In this document: in pieces, positions 1-10,550 of the stretch
Numbering within the stretch: position 1 is the first letter of the stretch
Layout of the letters: every line of letters starts with the position of its first letter
Source of the DNA: an uncultured Eggerthellaceae bacterium
GTDB taxonomy: Bacteria; Actinomycetota; Coriobacteriia; Coriobacteriales; Eggerthellaceae
Length of the DNA: 64,000 nt
Assembly (NCBI GenBank): GCA_958454405.1
Contig: CAUEBO010000006.1
Span: 1-64,000 of the forward strand
Direction of reading: 5' to 3'
Notes under the pieces: model-generated
Database searches by the model: none
Seen by the model: the letters and a program-made list of their open reading frames with translations, nothing else
Told to the model about the DNA's origin: nothing
Position numbers and translations under genes: made by a program

Positions 1-533
1 AGCTGCGCAGCCGCGCGAAGGCCGTGAACTTCGGCATCGTCTACGGCCAGCAGGCCTTCGGGCTCGCGCAGAGCCTCGGCATCTCCTACGGCGAGGCCAA
101 GGAGATGATCGACCGCTACTTCGAGGCCTATCCCGGCGTGCGCGCCTATCTGGACGACACGGTGGCGCAGGCGAAGGAGCTGGGCTACGCCGAGACGATG
201 TTCGGACGCCGCCGCCACATTCCCGAGCTGCGCTCCGGCAACGCGGCGCAGCGCGGATTCGGGGAGCGCACGGCCATGAACCATCCCATGCAGGGAAGCG
301 CCGCCGACATCATCAAGCTCGCCATGACCGAGGTGCAGCGCCGCCTCATGGACGGGGGCTTCCAGGCGAAGCTTCTGCTGCAGGTGCACGACGAGCTGGA
401 CTTCAGCGTTCCCGAGGCCGAGATAGAGGCGCTCTCGGCCATGGTGAAGGACGTGATGGAGAACATCGCCGAGCTGCGCGTGCCGCTTGACGTGGACGTG
501 TCGTTCGGGGACACCTGGGCCGAAGCTCACTAG
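1..533 (+). CDS. polA: DNA polymerase I, C-terminal part (cut by window start)
   Basis: This is the palm/fingers end of a family A DNA polymerase, which fills gaps and removes RNA primers during replication and repair. The reading frame is open from base 3, so the gene begins before the window. The visible 176 or so residues start in motif B (the O-helix, with K and Y in AVNFGIVYG) and contain motif C as VHDEL, which holds a catalytic Asp. The C-terminus DTWAEAH is typical of bacterial Pol I. Upstream exonuclease domains cannot be seen. The assignment is firm because both polymerase motifs are intact and correctly spaced. Confidence 0.95.
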   Translation, partial: LRSRAKAVNFGIVYGQQAFGLAQSLGISYGEAKEMIDRYFEAYPGVRAYLDDTVAQAKELGYAETMFGRRRHIPELRSGNAAQRGFGERTAMNHPMQGSAADIIKLAMTEVQRRLMDGGFQAKLLLQVHDELDFSVPEAEIEALSAMVKDVMENIAELRVPLDVDVSFGDTWAEAH

Positions 534-1164
534 GCGGACCTGCGCTTTCCCGCGCTGGGAGGCGGTGGAAAGGCGCGTCGCTTCGCTGCTCGATCGGCCG
601 CCAAACGGCCGATCTCGTGCGCTGCGCTGCCTCATGCTTTGCATAGGCGCGCTGCGCGCGCATGCAAGGACGGCGTTCGGACGGCCTTTCCGCCGCCTCC
701 CAGCGCGGGAAAGCGCGCGCCGCCTGCTCGGTAACCCCTTAGGACTCGCTCGCGCGGGCGCGAAGGACGAAGGCGTTCAGACGGTTTCGCGGGCCCTCCG
801 GGCCGCGCCGGGGCTCGTCGCCTGCTCGGGAACCCGTTCCCCATCCTGCTTCACGCTCGCTTGCTGCCACGGCGTTCGGACGGCCTTTCGGCCGCCTTCC
901 AGCGCGGGAAAGCGCGCGCCGCCTGCTGGGGCCCTTGCTCCGGGCGATTCGATCGCGTTTGCGGGGAGAAGTTGTGAACTGGGAGCTTCGCGCTCCGATT
1001 TGGCCGGGGGTCTGGTATCATGTTTCGGCTGAGATATGGAAACTGCGAAGGCAAGCAGAAAATCAGACGACAGATGTTGACGCGGCGCTTTCGCGCTGAT
1101 AAGATATCGCCTTGCGTTTTCCACTCCCAAGGGAGTGCGGACTGAAAAAAATGAGGAGACATTC
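534..1164. other. Non-coding spacer with host repeat elements
   Basis: I see no convincing gene in this 630-base stretch between polA and rplU. It holds GC-rich repeated sequence, listed separately, in its first 400 bases. The last 150 bases should contain the rplU promoter and leader; an AT-richer patch at about 1060-1110 is the likeliest place. The long open frames here on both strands are GC-rich shadow frames. Confidence 0.6.
545..931. repeat. Intergenic repeat family: one inverted and two direct copies
   Basis: A 61-bp unit at 671-731 recurs at 870-930 with only a few changes; both begin CGGCGTTCGGACGGCC and end in CGCCGCCTGCT. A 30-bp part of it, 684-713, is present in inverted orientation at 545-574 with one mismatch, so the transcript could fold into a long hairpin. 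This looks like a host interspersed palindromic element of REP type, which is an inference. Similar short hairpins occur in the spacer after rsfS. Confidence 0.7.
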
Positions 1165-1668
1165 ATGTACGCAATCGTGAAGACGGGCGGCAAGCAGTAC
1201 AAGGTTGCACCCGGGGACAAGCTGAACGTCGAGAAGCTCGACGCTGAAGTCGGCGCAAAGGTCGAGCTGGACGCTATCTGCGTCGTCGACGGCAAGAAGG
1301 TGGAGGCCGATCCCGCGAAGGCGGCTGCCACGAAGGTCGTCGCCGTCGTTCTGGAGCAGTTCAGGGGCGAGAAGCAGCTCGTCTTCAAGTTCAAGAAGCG
1401 CAAGAACTACAAGAAGCTGCGCGGCCATCGCCAGCAGCTCACGCGCATCGAGATCGAGGCGGTCGGATCCGCCAAGGCCGCCAAGCCCGCTGCCAAGAAG
1501 GCCGCCGCCAAGAAAGACGATGCGAAGCCTGAGGAGAAGGCGGAGGCCGCCAAGCCCGCCGCCAAGAAGGCTCCTGCCGAGAAGAAGCCGGCGGCCAAGA
1601 AGCCTGCCGAGAAGAAGCCGGCCGCCAAGAAGGCCGACGAGAAGCCCGCGTCGGACGACGCCGAGTAA
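1165..1668 (+). CDS. rplU: 50S ribosomal protein L21 with long Lys/Ala tail
   Basis: Structural protein of the large ribosomal subunit that binds 23S rRNA. The first ~105 residues are a normal L21, starting MYAIVKTGGKQYKV and ending near the HRQQLTRIEI segment. Residues ~108-167 form an extra low-complexity tail of repeated KPAAKK-type units ending in acidic residues. L21 is usually about 103 residues, so this is a C-terminal extension, as is seen in some high-GC actinobacteria. The ATG is preceded by GAGGAG at a good distance. rpmA follows after 18 bases, the usual L21-L27 operon. Confidence 0.97.
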   Translation: MYAIVKTGGKQYKVAPGDKLNVEKLDAEVGAKVELDAICVVDGKKVEADPAKAAATKVVAVVLEQFRGEKQLVFKFKKRKNYKKLRGHRQQLTRIEIEAVGSAKAAKPAAKKAAAKKDDAKPEEKAEAAKPAAKKAPAEKKPAAKKPAEKKPAAKKADEKPASDDAE

Positions 1669-1686
1669 GCAAGGGAGGGAACCACC

Positions 1687-1938
1687 ATGGCTCACAAGAA
1701 AGGTCTCGGGTCCACCCGCAACGGCCGCGATTCCCACGCGCAGCGTCTCGGCGTGAAGATGTTCGCCGGCCAGGCCGTCAAGACGGGCAACGTCATCGTC
1801 CGCCAGCGCGGCACGCACTTCCATCCGGGCGAGAACGTCGGCCGCGGCAAGGACGACACGCTGTTCGCGCTGTGCGACGGCACGCTGGAGTTCACGCGAG
1901 GCGTCAAGCGCAAGATCCACGTGCGCCCGGAGGCGTAA
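1687..1938 (+). CDS. rpmA: 50S ribosomal protein L27
   Basis: Large-subunit ribosomal protein whose N-terminus reaches the peptidyl transferase centre. The 83-residue product starts MAHKKGLGSTRNGRDS and contains the conserved GNVIVRQRGT and HPGENVG segments, so it is full length. It begins directly with the mature-type N-terminus and has no cleaved N-terminal extension of the Firmicutes kind. GGGAGG precedes the ATG. It is the second gene of the rplU-rpmA operon and is followed by an intrinsic terminator. Confidence 0.97.
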   Translation: MAHKKGLGSTRNGRDSHAQRLGVKMFAGQAVKTGNVIVRQRGTHFHPGENVGRGKDDTLFALCDGTLEFTRGVKRKIHVRPEA

Positions 1939-1981
1939 GGCGTTGCGCCTGCCCCACGACTGCTACACCTTGTCTGTTTTT

Positions 1982-2012
1982 GCATGCCCCCTGCTCGCCA
2001 GGGGGCATGTTT
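1982..2012 (+). terminator. Intrinsic terminator after rpmA
   Basis: A perfect 10-bp stem, ATGCCCCCTG at 1984-1993 with CAGGGGGCAT at 1999-2008, closes a five-base loop. It is followed by a short T-rich stretch and lies 45 bases after the rpmA stop, separating the ribosomal operon from obgE. Confidence 0.75.
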
Positions 2013-2090
2013 CGTATACAATCCGAGTTGTCCATGTTTGCCCGATAATCCGCGCCTTCCATCGGCGCTTCGAAACAAGAGGAACGACAC

Positions 2091-3481
<1,391 letters not shown>

Positions 3482-3485
<4 letters not shown>

Positions 3486-4642
3486 CGAAGGGGAAGACGG
3501 CGGAAGGAGCAGGCGCTCATCGAGGGCACGGCAGGCGCCTTGTGGTGAAGATCGGGTCGTCCACGCTCACGACGTCGGAGAGCTCGATCGACTACGCGTA
3601 TTTGCGGACGGTCGCCGACCAGATCGCCCGGGTGAAGGCCGCCGGCTGGAAGCCCGTCGTGGTGACGTCGGCCGCCATCGCCTGCGGCCTCGAGGCCCTT
3701 GGCATCGACAGGCGGCCGACCGACATGCCGAGCCTGCAGGCTGCGGCCTCGGTGGGGCAGAGCGCGCTGTCCACGGCGTACGCGGAGGTGTTCGCCTCGC
3801 ATGGCATCGTCACCTCCACCGTGCTGCTCACGCGCCGCGACACGGCCGACCGGCGCGCGTACCTGCATGCGCGCGACACGTTCGACCGCCTGCTCGATTT
3901 GGGCGTCGTTCCCATCGTGAACGAGAACGACACCATATCGGTCGAGCAGATCCGCTTCGGCGACAACGACACGCTCGCGGCGCTCGTGGCCTGCCTGGTG
4001 GAGGCCGATCTCATGGTCATCCTCTCCGACATCGAGGGGCTCTACGACGCGAACCCGCACTTCCATCCCGACGCGCGGCTCATCGAGCGCGTGGACGCCA
4101 TCGGGCCGGACATCATGGCCGTGGCCGGCGAAGCGGGCACGACGGTGGGGTCGGGCGGCATGATCACGAAGATCAAGGCGGCGCGCGTCCTCATGGTGGC
4201 CGGCATCCCCCTGGTCGTGTGCAACGGGAGGCGCGCGGACGCCATCGTGGACGCGGCGGCGGGCAAGAGCGTGGGCACGCGGTTCACGGCGGCCCGCAAG
4301 CCGCACGAGATCACGCCGAAGAAGCTGTGGATAGCGCTTGGCGATGCGGCGCGCGGCGCGCTCGTCGTGGACGACGGCGCCAAGGCGGCCCTGACGCGCA
4401 GGGGCAGCTCGCTTCTGTCGGTGGGCGTCAGCGGAACGGACGGCCGTTTCGAGGCGGGCGACATCGTGGACATCAAGGACGGGACGGGGCATCTGTTCGC
4501 GCGCGGCAAGGTTGCCGCGGCCAGCGACGAGGTGCAGCTTGCCGTGGGCAAGACGCGCGAGGCGCTTCGGGCGAACCGCCTGCTCGCGCATCTGGCGGAC
4601 AAACCGCTTGTGCACCGCGACGAACTCGTGGTGTTCGAGTAG
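3482..4642 (+). CDS. proB: Glutamate 5-kinase
   Basis: Phosphorylates L-glutamate to glutamyl 5-phosphate, the first step of proline synthesis in the cytoplasm. The amino-acid kinase domain starts at LVVKIGSSTL near residue 20 and has the conserved NENDT and FGDNDTLAA segments. A C-terminal PUA domain follows (about residues 295-380), giving the usual two-domain form at 386 residues. The GTG start overlaps the obgE stop. proA follows after 14 bases. Confidence 0.96.
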
Positions 4643-4656
4643 GGGAAGGAGCGGGA

Positions 4657-5982
4657 ATGGGCGACGGGGACGTGCGCGCCGAAGTGCGGCGCATCGCCGA
4701 GGAGGCGCGGGCTGCGAGCACCGCGCTCGCGCAGACGAGCGACGGGCAGCGCAACGCGGCGCTCGCGGCCATGGCGGCCGCTTTGCGGGCGCATGCGAGC
4801 GAGATCGTGGAGGCGAACGGGCGCGACATGGCGGCCGCGCGCGCTGCGGGCACTCGGATGAGCCTGCTCGATCGGCTCATGCTGGACGAAGGGCGCGTGG
4901 GCGCCATGGCGGAGGCGCTTGAAGAGCTGGCCCTGCTGCCTGATCCGCTCGGGCAGGTGCAGGATGCGCGCACGCTTCCCAACGGCATCCGCCTCGAACG
5001 GGTGAGCGTGCCGCTCGGCGTGGTGGCCGTCGTGTACGAAGCTCGCCCGAACGTCACGGCCGATGCGGCGGGCATCTGCCTGAAATCGGGCAACGCCGCC
5101 GTGCTGCGCGGCGGCAGCCTCGCCGCGCATTCGAACCAGGCCGTGGCTCGCGTGCTGTCCGATGCGGCCGTGGCCGCCGGCTTGCCGTCGGGCGCCGTCG
5201 GCCTCGTGGCGTCCACGGACCGCGCCGCCGCCGACGAGCTCATGCAGCTGCACGGCTTGATCGACGTGCTCATCCCCCGCGGAGGAGCGGGCCTCATCCG
5301 GCGCTGCGTAGAGCATTCGAAGGTGCCGGTCATCGAAACGGGCACGGGCAACTGCCACGTGTACGTGCACGAGAGCGCCGACGCCGCCATGGCGCGCAGC
5401 ATCGTGCTGAACGCGAAGTGCCGCCGCTATGGCGTGTGCAACGCGGCCGAGACGCTGCTGGTGGACCGGTCGATCGCACGCTCGTTCCTTCCCGAGACGC
5501 TGGCGGCGCTCGCCCGGGAGGGCGTGCTGCTGCACTGCGACGAAGAGGCGATGCGGTGCGCGTCGATCGCGCGCGATGCGGCGGGCGCGGCGTCGGCGGG
5601 GGCTGAGATGCGCGTCGAGGCCGCGACCGAGGAAGATTGGGCGACCGAGTACCTGGCGCCGGAGATCGCCGTGAGGTGCGTCGACGGCGCAGACGAGGCC
5701 ATCGCCCATATCAACCGCTACGGCACGAAGCATTCGGAGGCCATCGTGGCCGATCCTGCCGATGCGGCGGGGTCGGCGGCGATCGAGGCTTTCCTGGCGC
5801 GCGTCGATGCGGCCGCGGTGTACGCGAACGCTTCCACGGCGTTCACCGACGGAGGCCAGTTCGGCCTGGGCGCCGAGATCGGCATATCCACGCAGAAGCT
5901 GCATGCGCGCGGGCCGTTCGCGCTCGACGCGCTCACCTCGTACAAGTACGTGCTGCGCGGCGACGGGCAGGTGCGTGCGTAG
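4657..5982 (+). CDS. proA: Glutamate-5-semialdehyde dehydrogenase (gamma-glutamyl phosphate reductase)
   Basis: Reduces glutamyl 5-phosphate with NADPH to glutamate semialdehyde, the second proline step. The 441-residue product has the family segments YEARPNVTADAAG and ETGTGNCHVY. The catalytic Cys lies in CRRYGVCNAAETLLV, and the C-terminal FGLGAEIGISTQKLHARGP is conserved. The ATG at 4657 has GGAAGGAGCGGGA before it. It ends one base inside the nadD start, as a tight operon gene. Confidence 0.96.
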   Translation: MGDGDVRAEVRRIAEEARAASTALAQTSDGQRNAALAAMAAALRAHASEIVEANGRDMAAARAAGTRMSLLDRLMLDEGRVGAMAEALEELALLPDPLGQVQDARTLPNGIRLERVSVPLGVVAVVYEARPNVTADAAGICLKSGNAAVLRGGSLAAHSNQAVARVLSDAAVAAGLPSGAVGLVASTDRAAADELMQLHGLIDVLIPRGGAGLIRRCVEHSKVPVIETGTGNCHVYVHESADAAMARSIVLNAKCRRYGVCNAAETLLVDRSIARSFLPETLAALAREGVLLHCDEEAMRCASIARDAAGAASAGAEMRVEAATEEDWATEYLAPEIAVRCVDGADEAIAHINRYGTKHSEAIVADPADAAGSAAIEAFLARVDAAAVYANASTAFTDGGQFGLGAEIGISTQKLHARGPFALDALTSYKYVLRGDGQVRA

Positions 5983-6665
5983 TGGCGGTCATCTGCGAGC
6001 GGTTCGACGACCTGGGCAGCGACGGGAAGCCGGCCCGTCTGGGCATCATGGGCGGCACGTTCGACCCCATCCACACGGGGCACCTCGCCTGCGCCGAGCA
6101 GGCGCGCGAGGCCTACCGGCTCGATGCGGTGGTGTTCGTCCCGGCCGGCAACCCCGTGTTCAAGAAGGACCGCGCGGTCTCGTCGGGGGCTGACCGGCTC
6201 GCCATGTGCCAGCTGGCCGTGCTCAGCAACCCCGCCTTCGACGTGAGCGCCGTCGAGATCGAGCGCGGCGGCGACACCTACACGGTGGACACGCTGCGCC
6301 AGATGCGCGCCCATTACCCCGACAACGTCGAACTGCGCTTCATCACCGGCGCCGACGCCGTGTACAACATCGTGAAGTGGCGCGAGAGCGCGGCCATCGC
6401 CGATCTGGCGCGGCTCATCGCGGTCACGCGACCCGGATACGTGCTGTCCGAGGAGCGGCGCGCCCTCATCGCCGAGCACGGCAGCTTCGTCATCGACTAC
6501 CTGGAGGTGACGGCGCTCGCCATCTCGTCGAGCGACCTGCGCGCGAGGGTTCGCGAAGGGAAATCGATCCGTTATTTGACGATGCAGCGCGTGCTCGACT
6601 ATATTCAAAGGCATGGACTGTACCGCGTCGACGATGCGGGAGGCTGTGCGGAAGGAGCACGATGA
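5982..6665 (+). CDS. nadD: Nicotinate-nucleotide adenylyltransferase
   Basis: Joins nicotinate mononucleotide and ATP to make deamido-NAD. The 227-residue protein carries the nucleotidyltransferase signature GGTFDPIHTGHL near residues 20-31 and the late ISSSDLR signature. The GTG start shares its first base with the proA stop. The order nadD-yqeK-rsfS that follows is the widespread bacterial arrangement, which supports the call. Confidence 0.95.
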   Translation: MAVICERFDDLGSDGKPARLGIMGGTFDPIHTGHLACAEQAREAYRLDAVVFVPAGNPVFKKDRAVSSGADRLAMCQLAVLSNPAFDVSAVEIERGGDTYTVDTLRQMRAHYPDNVELRFITGADAVYNIVKWRESAAIADLARLIAVTRPGYVLSEERRALIAEHGSFVIDYLEVTALAISSSDLRARVREGKSIRYLTMQRVLDYIQRHGLYRVDDAGGCAEGAR

Positions 6666-7342
6666 CCACGGCGATGGGGAAAACGGACGAAGGGGCGCTC
6701 GAGGAAGGCGCATCCGAAGGCGCGGCCTTGTCGGACGCCTTCTTGCGCGCGCGCAGCCGCGACCTGGAGGAGCGGCTCAAGCGCCGTCGCTACGAGCATG
6801 TGCAGGGCGTTTCGGAGACGGCCGCGGCGCTTGCGGAGGCCTACGGCGCCGACGTGCGCAAGGCGCGCCTGGCCGGCCTCCTGCACGATTGGGACAAGGA
6901 CTACGACGACGACGGCATCCGCGCTCGCGCCCGCGAGCTGGGCGTGGCCAAGGATCTGGACCCGTACGTCTTCGACGCCATGCCCCGCCTGCTGCACGGC
7001 CCCACGGCTGCGGCGGCCCTCGGGCGGGACTACCCGGGCATTCCCGGCGACGTGCTGCAGTCCATCGCGCGGCACACCGCCGCGGCCATCGGCATGAGCG
7101 ATCTCGACATGATCATCTACATCGCCGACGCCATCGAACCCACCAGGGATTTCGACGGTCTCGACGAGCTGCGCGAAGCGGCGGGCACGGTGCCGCTCGA
7201 AGAGCTTTTCATGATGACGTTCAACCATATCCTGCTGACGCTCGTGGAGCGCCGGCGACGCCTGCACCCGGCTACCGTCGAGGTGTGGAACCATTACGTG
7301 AGCCGGTCGCGCGAAGCGGCGGGCGAGAAAGGAACAGCGTGA
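6662..7342 (+). CDS. yqeK: YqeK-type HD phosphohydrolase (symmetrical Ap4A hydrolase)
   Basis: HD-domain enzyme of the YqeK family, known to cleave diadenosine tetraphosphate symmetrically. The 226-residue protein has the metal-binding pattern with YEHVQGV near residue 43, LLHDWDKD near residue 73 and further His residues in MPRLLHGP and IARHTAA; IYIADAIEPTRDF closes the domain. The ATG overlaps the nadD stop. About 35 residues precede the HD domain and look poorly conserved. Confidence 0.9.
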   Translation: MTTAMGKTDEGALEEGASEGAALSDAFLRARSRDLEERLKRRRYEHVQGVSETAAALAEAYGADVRKARLAGLLHDWDKDYDDDGIRARARELGVAKDLDPYVFDAMPRLLHGPTAAAALGRDYPGIPGDVLQSIARHTAAAIGMSDLDMIIYIADAIEPTRDFDGLDELREAAGTVPLEELFMMTFNHILLTLVERRRRLHPATVEVWNHYVSRSREAAGEKGTA

Positions 7343-7815
7343 GCGAAACCAGCATCGAGCAGCATCCGGCAAAAGCCGCAGTGGCTGAGGCCCCGCGCCC
7401 GGCGGAGCCGACGTCGAGGGAGTGCGCCCTCATCGCGGCCCGGGCGGCCGACGAGAAGAAGGCCACCGACATCATGGTGCAGGAGGTGGGCGACCTCATC
7501 GGCGTGACGGACTACTTCGTCATCGCGACGGCGGCGAACAACCGCCAGGTGGAGGCCATCGTCGACGAGATCGAGGAGAAGCTGCGCACCCAGGCGCGCG
7601 TCAAGCCCATCCATCGCGAGGGCACGCAGGACGGCACCTGGTCGCTGCTCGACTACGGCAGCTTCGTCGTGCACGTGTTCCAACCCGAGACGCGCGAATA
7701 CTATCGCCTGGAGGCTTTGTGGAACGATGCGCCGGTCGTGGACCTTGCGGCCGAAGCCGGATTGTCGAACCTGGAGTACTCCGAGCGGATCGCCAAGCTG
7801 CTGGGGCGGCGGTAG
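7339..7815 (+). CDS. rsfS: Ribosome silencing factor RsfS
   Basis: Binds ribosomal protein L14 and blocks subunit joining when nutrients are short. The 158-residue product contains the family core DYFVIATAANNRQVEAI and the GTQDGTWSLLDYGSFVVHVF block, with an N-terminal Ala/Pro-rich extension of about 30 residues. The GTG start overlaps the yqeK stop. It is the last gene of the obgE-rsfS run; no terminator with a clean T tract is seen before the large hairpin downstream. Confidence 0.94.
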   Translation: MSETSIEQHPAKAAVAEAPRPAEPTSRECALIAARAADEKKATDIMVQEVGDLIGVTDYFVIATAANNRQVEAIVDEIEEKLRTQARVKPIHREGTQDGTWSLLDYGSFVVHVFQPETREYYRLEALWNDAPVVDLAAEAGLSNLEYSERIAKLLGRR

Positions 7816-7835
7816 GCTCGTATCGACCTGCGCGC

Positions 7836-7911
7836 GACCGGAGCCGGGAGACTGCTCGCGCGACCGTCGCTTCGCTCCCAGGATCGCGCGAGCAGCCTCC
7901 CGGCTCCGGTC
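7836..7911. repeat. Large hairpin in host spacer
   Basis: The arms 7836-7863 and 7884-7911 pair over 28 bases with a single mismatch around a 20-base loop. There is no T tract, so this is more likely a repeat element than a plain terminator, though it could stop or protect the rsfS and clc-like transcripts, which converge here. Confidence 0.65.
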
Positions 7912-7984
7912 GCGGGGCATCCCCGGGCCTTCTTGGGGGAGATGCGCCGCCTGCGGCGGCGTTGGGGCGGATGGGAACCGCGGG

Positions 7985-8062
7985 CCCCTCGGCTTCGCCA
8001 TCGGGCGATGCGGGCCGGACTATCGGGATCGCTCGGCCGGGGCCCTCGGCTTCGCCATCGGG
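7985..8062. repeat. 20-bp direct repeat
   Basis: CCCTCGGCTTCGCCATCGGG occurs at 7986-8005 and again at 8043-8062 in the spacer between two converging genes. No function is visible. Confidence 0.5.
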
Positions 8063-8077
8063 TGGCGCTGCGGCGTT

Positions 8078-9379
8078 TTAGGCGCTTGGGGCGCTTTCTT
8101 CGGAGGGATTCTTTTCCGCAGGCTTCTTCGACGGTCTTCTCGGCTCTTTTCGGAACGCCTTCGGCAGCGGGATGGCGGCGCCCAGGGCGGCGGCGCCCAG
8201 CATGACGATGACGCCCTTCACGGGGAAGCACAAAAACAGCAAAAGCACGGCCATGAGGGGCTGGCGCATCACGGCGCCGACGAGGGCGGCCGTGCAGGCG
8301 CACAGGCAGAACACCGGGTCGGCGCCCGTGAGCGCCGCCATGCCGTAGCCGATGGAGATGCCGGCGAATATGACGGGGAAGAAGTGCCCGCCGCGCCATC
8401 CGAAGCGGATGCACAGCGGCGTGATCAGCACTTTGGCGAATCCGGTCGCCAGTAGCGCGAGCGCGCCCATGGTCGTCCAGATCATGCCGAGCTCCTCGGC
8501 CTGGGTCTCGCCGGCGAACATCGCGAAGGGCAGCGCAAGGCCCAGCGCGCCCAGCGCCGCTCCGGCGATGACCGCCTTGAGGACGGGGCGCTCGCCGATT
8601 CTGTCGGAGAGCTTCCCGAACAGGCCGTCGGCCACGCAGAACATCCAGCCTCCCGCGGTGCCCACGAGCGCGAGCGGAAGAAGCCACAGCAGCTCGGCCG
8701 CGCCCACGTGGATGTCGGTGAAGCGCGGAAGCGACATGCCTCCGCCGAACAGCGCGCCCAGCCCGGCGAACGCCGCCAGCGCGCCGGCGATGGCGCACAG
8801 GTACACGACGATCTTCCAGGTCTTCGGGATCACGATGGTCTGCTCGTCCACGTTCTCGTCGACGCTTCCGTACAGGGGCGCGACGAACCCGAAGAGCGGC
8901 GCGGTGAATATGGCCGACAGCGCGGCCATCGTGCCGACGGACGTGAGCTGCCGAAACTCGCTGCCGAATCGCTTCATGCGGTCGCCCACCCAGGAGCAGA
9001 TGCCCGCGACGGCCCCGGTGAGCCCCGCTTCGGGGCCGACGGATCCGCCGAAGAAAAGCGGCAGCAGCGCGGCGACGGACATGACGCCCAGCTTGTCGTA
9101 GCCGTAGCGCCCGTCGCGCTTCACCTTCGCCATGACCTCGTTGAGATCTTCGGGGTAGGAGCCGAAGCGCTTGGCGAACAGCCCGATGACGACGCCGCCC
9201 GCCACGCAGGCGAGCAACGGGAAGAAGGGCCCGAAGCGCGCGGGCAGCACGTCCCAGACAAGCGAGATGCCCAAGTTCATGGCGAACAGCAGCAGCCATA
9301 CGAACGCGCCGGCGACGGCTCCGGTCACCACCACGGACAACGCGAACAGGGTGCGGTTCGCGAGCTTCGCCGGTTCCAC
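8078..9379 (-). CDS. ClC-family chloride channel or transporter
   Basis: Integral membrane protein of the voltage-gated chloride channel family, which moves chloride or fluoride across the cytoplasmic membrane, often with protons. About 433 residues with 10 or more hydrophobic segments. Family landmarks are GSVGPEAGL, the selectivity-filter loop with the gating Glu, and GGHFFPVIFAG, the GxFxP loop. The Lys/Pro-rich C-terminus is cytoplasmic. The GTG at 9379 was chosen because no closer ATG exists and the upstream gene ends 8 bases before it. Which ion is moved cannot be told from sequence. Confidence 0.88.
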   Translation of the reverse strand: MEPAKLANRTLFALSVVVTGAVAGAFVWLLLFAMNLGISLVWDVLPARFGPFFPLLACVAGGVVIGLFAKRFGSYPEDLNEVMAKVKRDGRYGYDKLGVMSVAALLPLFFGGSVGPEAGLTGAVAGICSWVGDRMKRFGSEFRQLTSVGTMAALSAIFTAPLFGFVAPLYGSVDENVDEQTIVIPKTWKIVVYLCAIAGALAAFAGLGALFGGGMSLPRFTDIHVGAAELLWLLPLALVGTAGGWMFCVADGLFGKLSDRIGERPVLKAVIAGAALGALGLALPFAMFAGETQAEELGMIWTTMGALALLATGFAKVLITPLCIRFGWRGGHFFPVIFAGISIGYGMAALTGADPVFCLCACTAALVGAVMRQPLMAVLLLFLCFPVKGVIVMLGAAALGAAIPLPKAFRKEPRRPSKKPAEKNPSEESAPSA

Positions 9380-9387
9380 GGACGTCC

Positions 9388-10392
9388 CTAGCTTGCCCGT
9401 GCGGCCAGATCGCGGGCGGAGGGAAGCCCGAAGGCGCTTTTCGCCTGCAAGACGGCGCGCTCGATCGCGCCCTGCATGGCCTCGGTGGCCAGCACGGCTA
9501 CGACGTCGAACGTCGCGTCCTCCTCGCACGAGGCGAACGTGAACACGGTGTCGCCGTCGTTGGAGGTGTGGACGGGCTTGATGGCCCGGGCGTACGCGTC
9601 GTGGACCGTCGACGACACTTTCGTCGCCTGGGCTTTCGTGAGCCGTGCGTTCGTGAGCACGACGCCGATGGTGGTGTTCGGGCAGGGCGTGCGGGCAGGA
9701 TCGGAAGGGGCGGGGCCGCCGGCTCCTTCCTGCGCCGCCGCGAGCGCGGCGAGGGGGTCGACGACGCATCCGCCGTCGTCCCGGCATCCGGCGAGCCACG
9801 TTCCGTCGGCGCTGCGGACGTTGCCGAGCGCGTTGACGGCGACCACGGCCGTCACCACCAGCTCTCCCAGCCGGAGCCCGCAGACGCCGAGCCCCGCCTT
9901 CATGGCGCGATCGCCGCCCAAAAGCTTGCCCACTGTCGCGCCGCATCCGGCGCCGACGTTGCCTTCGGCGAGCGGTTCCGAAGCGCCGCGGTCGAGCGCG
10001 GCGCGCGCCGCCGTGCGGCCCATCGCGGCGTCAGGATGGGCGTTCTCGCCGACGAGCAGGTCGAACAAACAGGCTCCCACGACGATGGGCACGCGGGCGC
10101 TCTCCACCGGAAAGCCGATGCCGCGCGCGGCGAGCTCTTCCATGACGCCCGTCGAGGCCGCCAGGCCGAACGCGCTGCCGCCCGAAAGCACCACGGCGTG
10201 CACGGCTTCTATCATGTTCTCCGGTTTGAGCAGGTCGGTTTCACGCGTTGCAGGGCCGCCTCCCCGCACGTCGACGCCGCAGACGGCTCCTTCCGGGGCG
10301 ACGAGCACGGTGCAGCCGGTGCCCGCTTCGGGGTCGTCGGCGTGGCCGGATCGGAATGCGGGCAGGTCGGCCAGCGTTGCCGGTTGCAGCAT
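9388..10392 (-). CDS. P1 family (S58) self-cleaving aminopeptidase / DmpA-like hydrolase
   Basis: Member of the DmpA/nylon oligomer hydrolase family, whose precursor cuts itself to create an N-terminal Thr or Ser nucleophile. The 334-residue protein has GGSAFGL early and the conserved CPNTTIGVVLTNARLTKAQA block holding the self-cleavage site, followed by DGDTVFTFA. The ATG at 10392 is preceded on the minus strand by AAGGAGGAACACC, an excellent ribosome site; a longer frame upstream lacks this. The substrate is unknown. It probably forms a two-gene operon with the ClC gene. Confidence 0.88.
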   Translation of the reverse strand: MLQPATLADLPAFRSGHADDPEAGTGCTVLVAPEGAVCGVDVRGGGPATRETDLLKPENMIEAVHAVVLSGGSAFGLAASTGVMEELAARGIGFPVESARVPIVVGACLFDLLVGENAHPDAAMGRTAARAALDRGASEPLAEGNVGAGCGATVGKLLGGDRAMKAGLGVCGLRLGELVVTAVVAVNALGNVRSADGTWLAGCRDDGGCVVDPLAALAAAQEGAGGPAPSDPARTPCPNTTIGVVLTNARLTKAQATKVSSTVHDAYARAIKPVHTSNDGDTVFTFASCEEDATFDVVAVLATEAMQGAIERAVLQAKSAFGLPSARDLAARAS

Positions 10393-10550
10393 GGTGTTCC
10401 TCCTTGAGGTCGGTCGCAGCTGCACCATTGTACACCGTCGCGCCCACAGGCGGGCGAACCGATGTCGGCTTGCGGGCGTCTGATCGCGCGTGGTATCCTG
10501 TACGCCCTTTCGGATCGTTGCATCCTCCCTCGCTGCTAGGGGGAATACGC

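Noticed and set aside
487..1032. Open frames on both strands after polA
   Set aside because: They run through the repeat elements, have no ribosome sites and show Arg/Ala-rich shadow composition.
4042..5904. 620-residue open frame on the minus strand
   Set aside because: Antisense to proB and proA, which are certain.
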